Shown in pieces: positions 63,942 through 64,000 of a stretch of 64,000 bases of DNA. The position numbers were made by a program, and so were the translations under genes. The stretch lies in the NCBI RefSeq assembly GCF_014466955.1, contig NZ_AP023396.1, forward strand, positions 2,728,001-2,792,000. The letters are read 5' to 3'. Source of the DNA: Nocardia wallacei. Lineage in GTDB: Bacteria > Actinomycetota > Actinomycetes > Mycobacteriales > Mycobacteriaceae. The notes beneath the pieces were generated by a model. That model was not told where the DNA came from. It saw only the letters and a program-made list of their open reading frames with translations, and searched no databases. Numbering within the stretch: position 1 is the first letter of the stretch; each line of letters opens with the position of its first letter.

Positions 63942-64000
63942 GGTCCCATAGCTCAGCGGGAGAGCGCTCGCCTCACACGCGAGAGGTCGCTGGTTCGAAA
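63942..64000 (+). tRNA. tRNA-Val (anticodon CAC), cut by the window edge
   Basis: Acceptor 5' strand GGTCCCA, D-arm AGCTCAGCGGGAGAGC, anticodon loop CTCACAC on a CTCGC/GCGAG stem, and the start of the T-arm (CTGGTTCGAAA). The 3' acceptor strand lies beyond the window. Anticodon CAC reads GUG, valine. Confidence 0.9.

Noticed and set aside
63357..64000. Prophage or integrative element in the tRNA cluster
   Set aside because: No integrase, excisionase or duplicated tRNA end is present in the window.

Overview
The window is high-GC actinobacterial DNA, most likely Nocardia or a close mycolic-acid relative. That placement rests on gene content and order, since no search could be run. From sigA to zapE the order follows the Mycobacterium tuberculosis Rv2703-Rv2670c block as I remember it (sigA, ppgK, suhB, cei, DUF4193, DUF3093, dut, DUF3710, hydrolase, OB-fold, DUF3159, two Trk/RCK proteins, APC permease, TRAM methyltransferase, dxs, echA15, RNase D, DUF3000, hemE, hemY, hemQ, msrB, aftC, S33-like lipoprotein, RibD-like reductase, zapE). 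Insertions interrupt the block: an ECF sigma gene, a SIMPL protein and an XRE/DUF397 locus. AftC points to an arabinogalactan-containing cell wall.

Layout. 0-8.4 kb: K+/H+ antiporter pair (khtTU type), a rhomboid-like membrane protein, ethanolamine ammonia-lyase (eutBC), an MHYT sensor and a CPA1 antiporter. 8.5-37.3 kb: the conserved core, with the primary sigma factor, polyphosphate glucokinase, dUTPase, isoprenoid precursor synthesis (dxs), and haem synthesis by the coproporphyrin route (hemE, hemY, hemQ). 37.4-40.1 kb: a lower-GC accessory locus with two DUF397 genes, an XRE/DUF5753 regulator, three phased operator-like repeats, tiny overlapping reading frames and a degenerate resolvase-like protein, ending in a terminator and repeat array. 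40.1-45 kb: the core resumes (aftC to zapE). 45.4-49.9 kb: a secreted tyrosine phosphatase, an ABC-F ATPase behind an attenuator-like leader, a GNAT acetyltransferase and an MFS pump. 50-58.4 kb: a CoiA-like protein with a membrane tail, a giant P2-like ATPase, and a sigma-region-4/TnsA-like fusion. 58.5-63.3 kb: an MFS exporter with a regulator, then an arsenic-resistance cluster (acr3, two arsR, arsI) with clear operators. 63.3-64 kb: tRNA-Val(GAC), tRNA-Cys and tRNA-Gly on the minus strand, and the start of tRNA-Val(CAC) on the plus strand.

The most striking feature spread over the whole window is minisatellite DNA: at least eleven tandem-repeat loci. Some are in-frame and inflate otherwise normal proteins (EutC, the DUF3710 protein, the TRAM methyltransferase, HemY, the P-ATPase partner). 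Others start at or across a stop codon and fill the space after a gene (after the first gene, DUF4193, the resolvase-like gene, ZapE and the CoiA-like gene; the 3' end of the RNase D gene is duplicated). The best single regulatory find is the leader of the ABC-F gene: a consensus promoter, an eight-residue leader peptide, three hairpins and a strong ribosome binding site.
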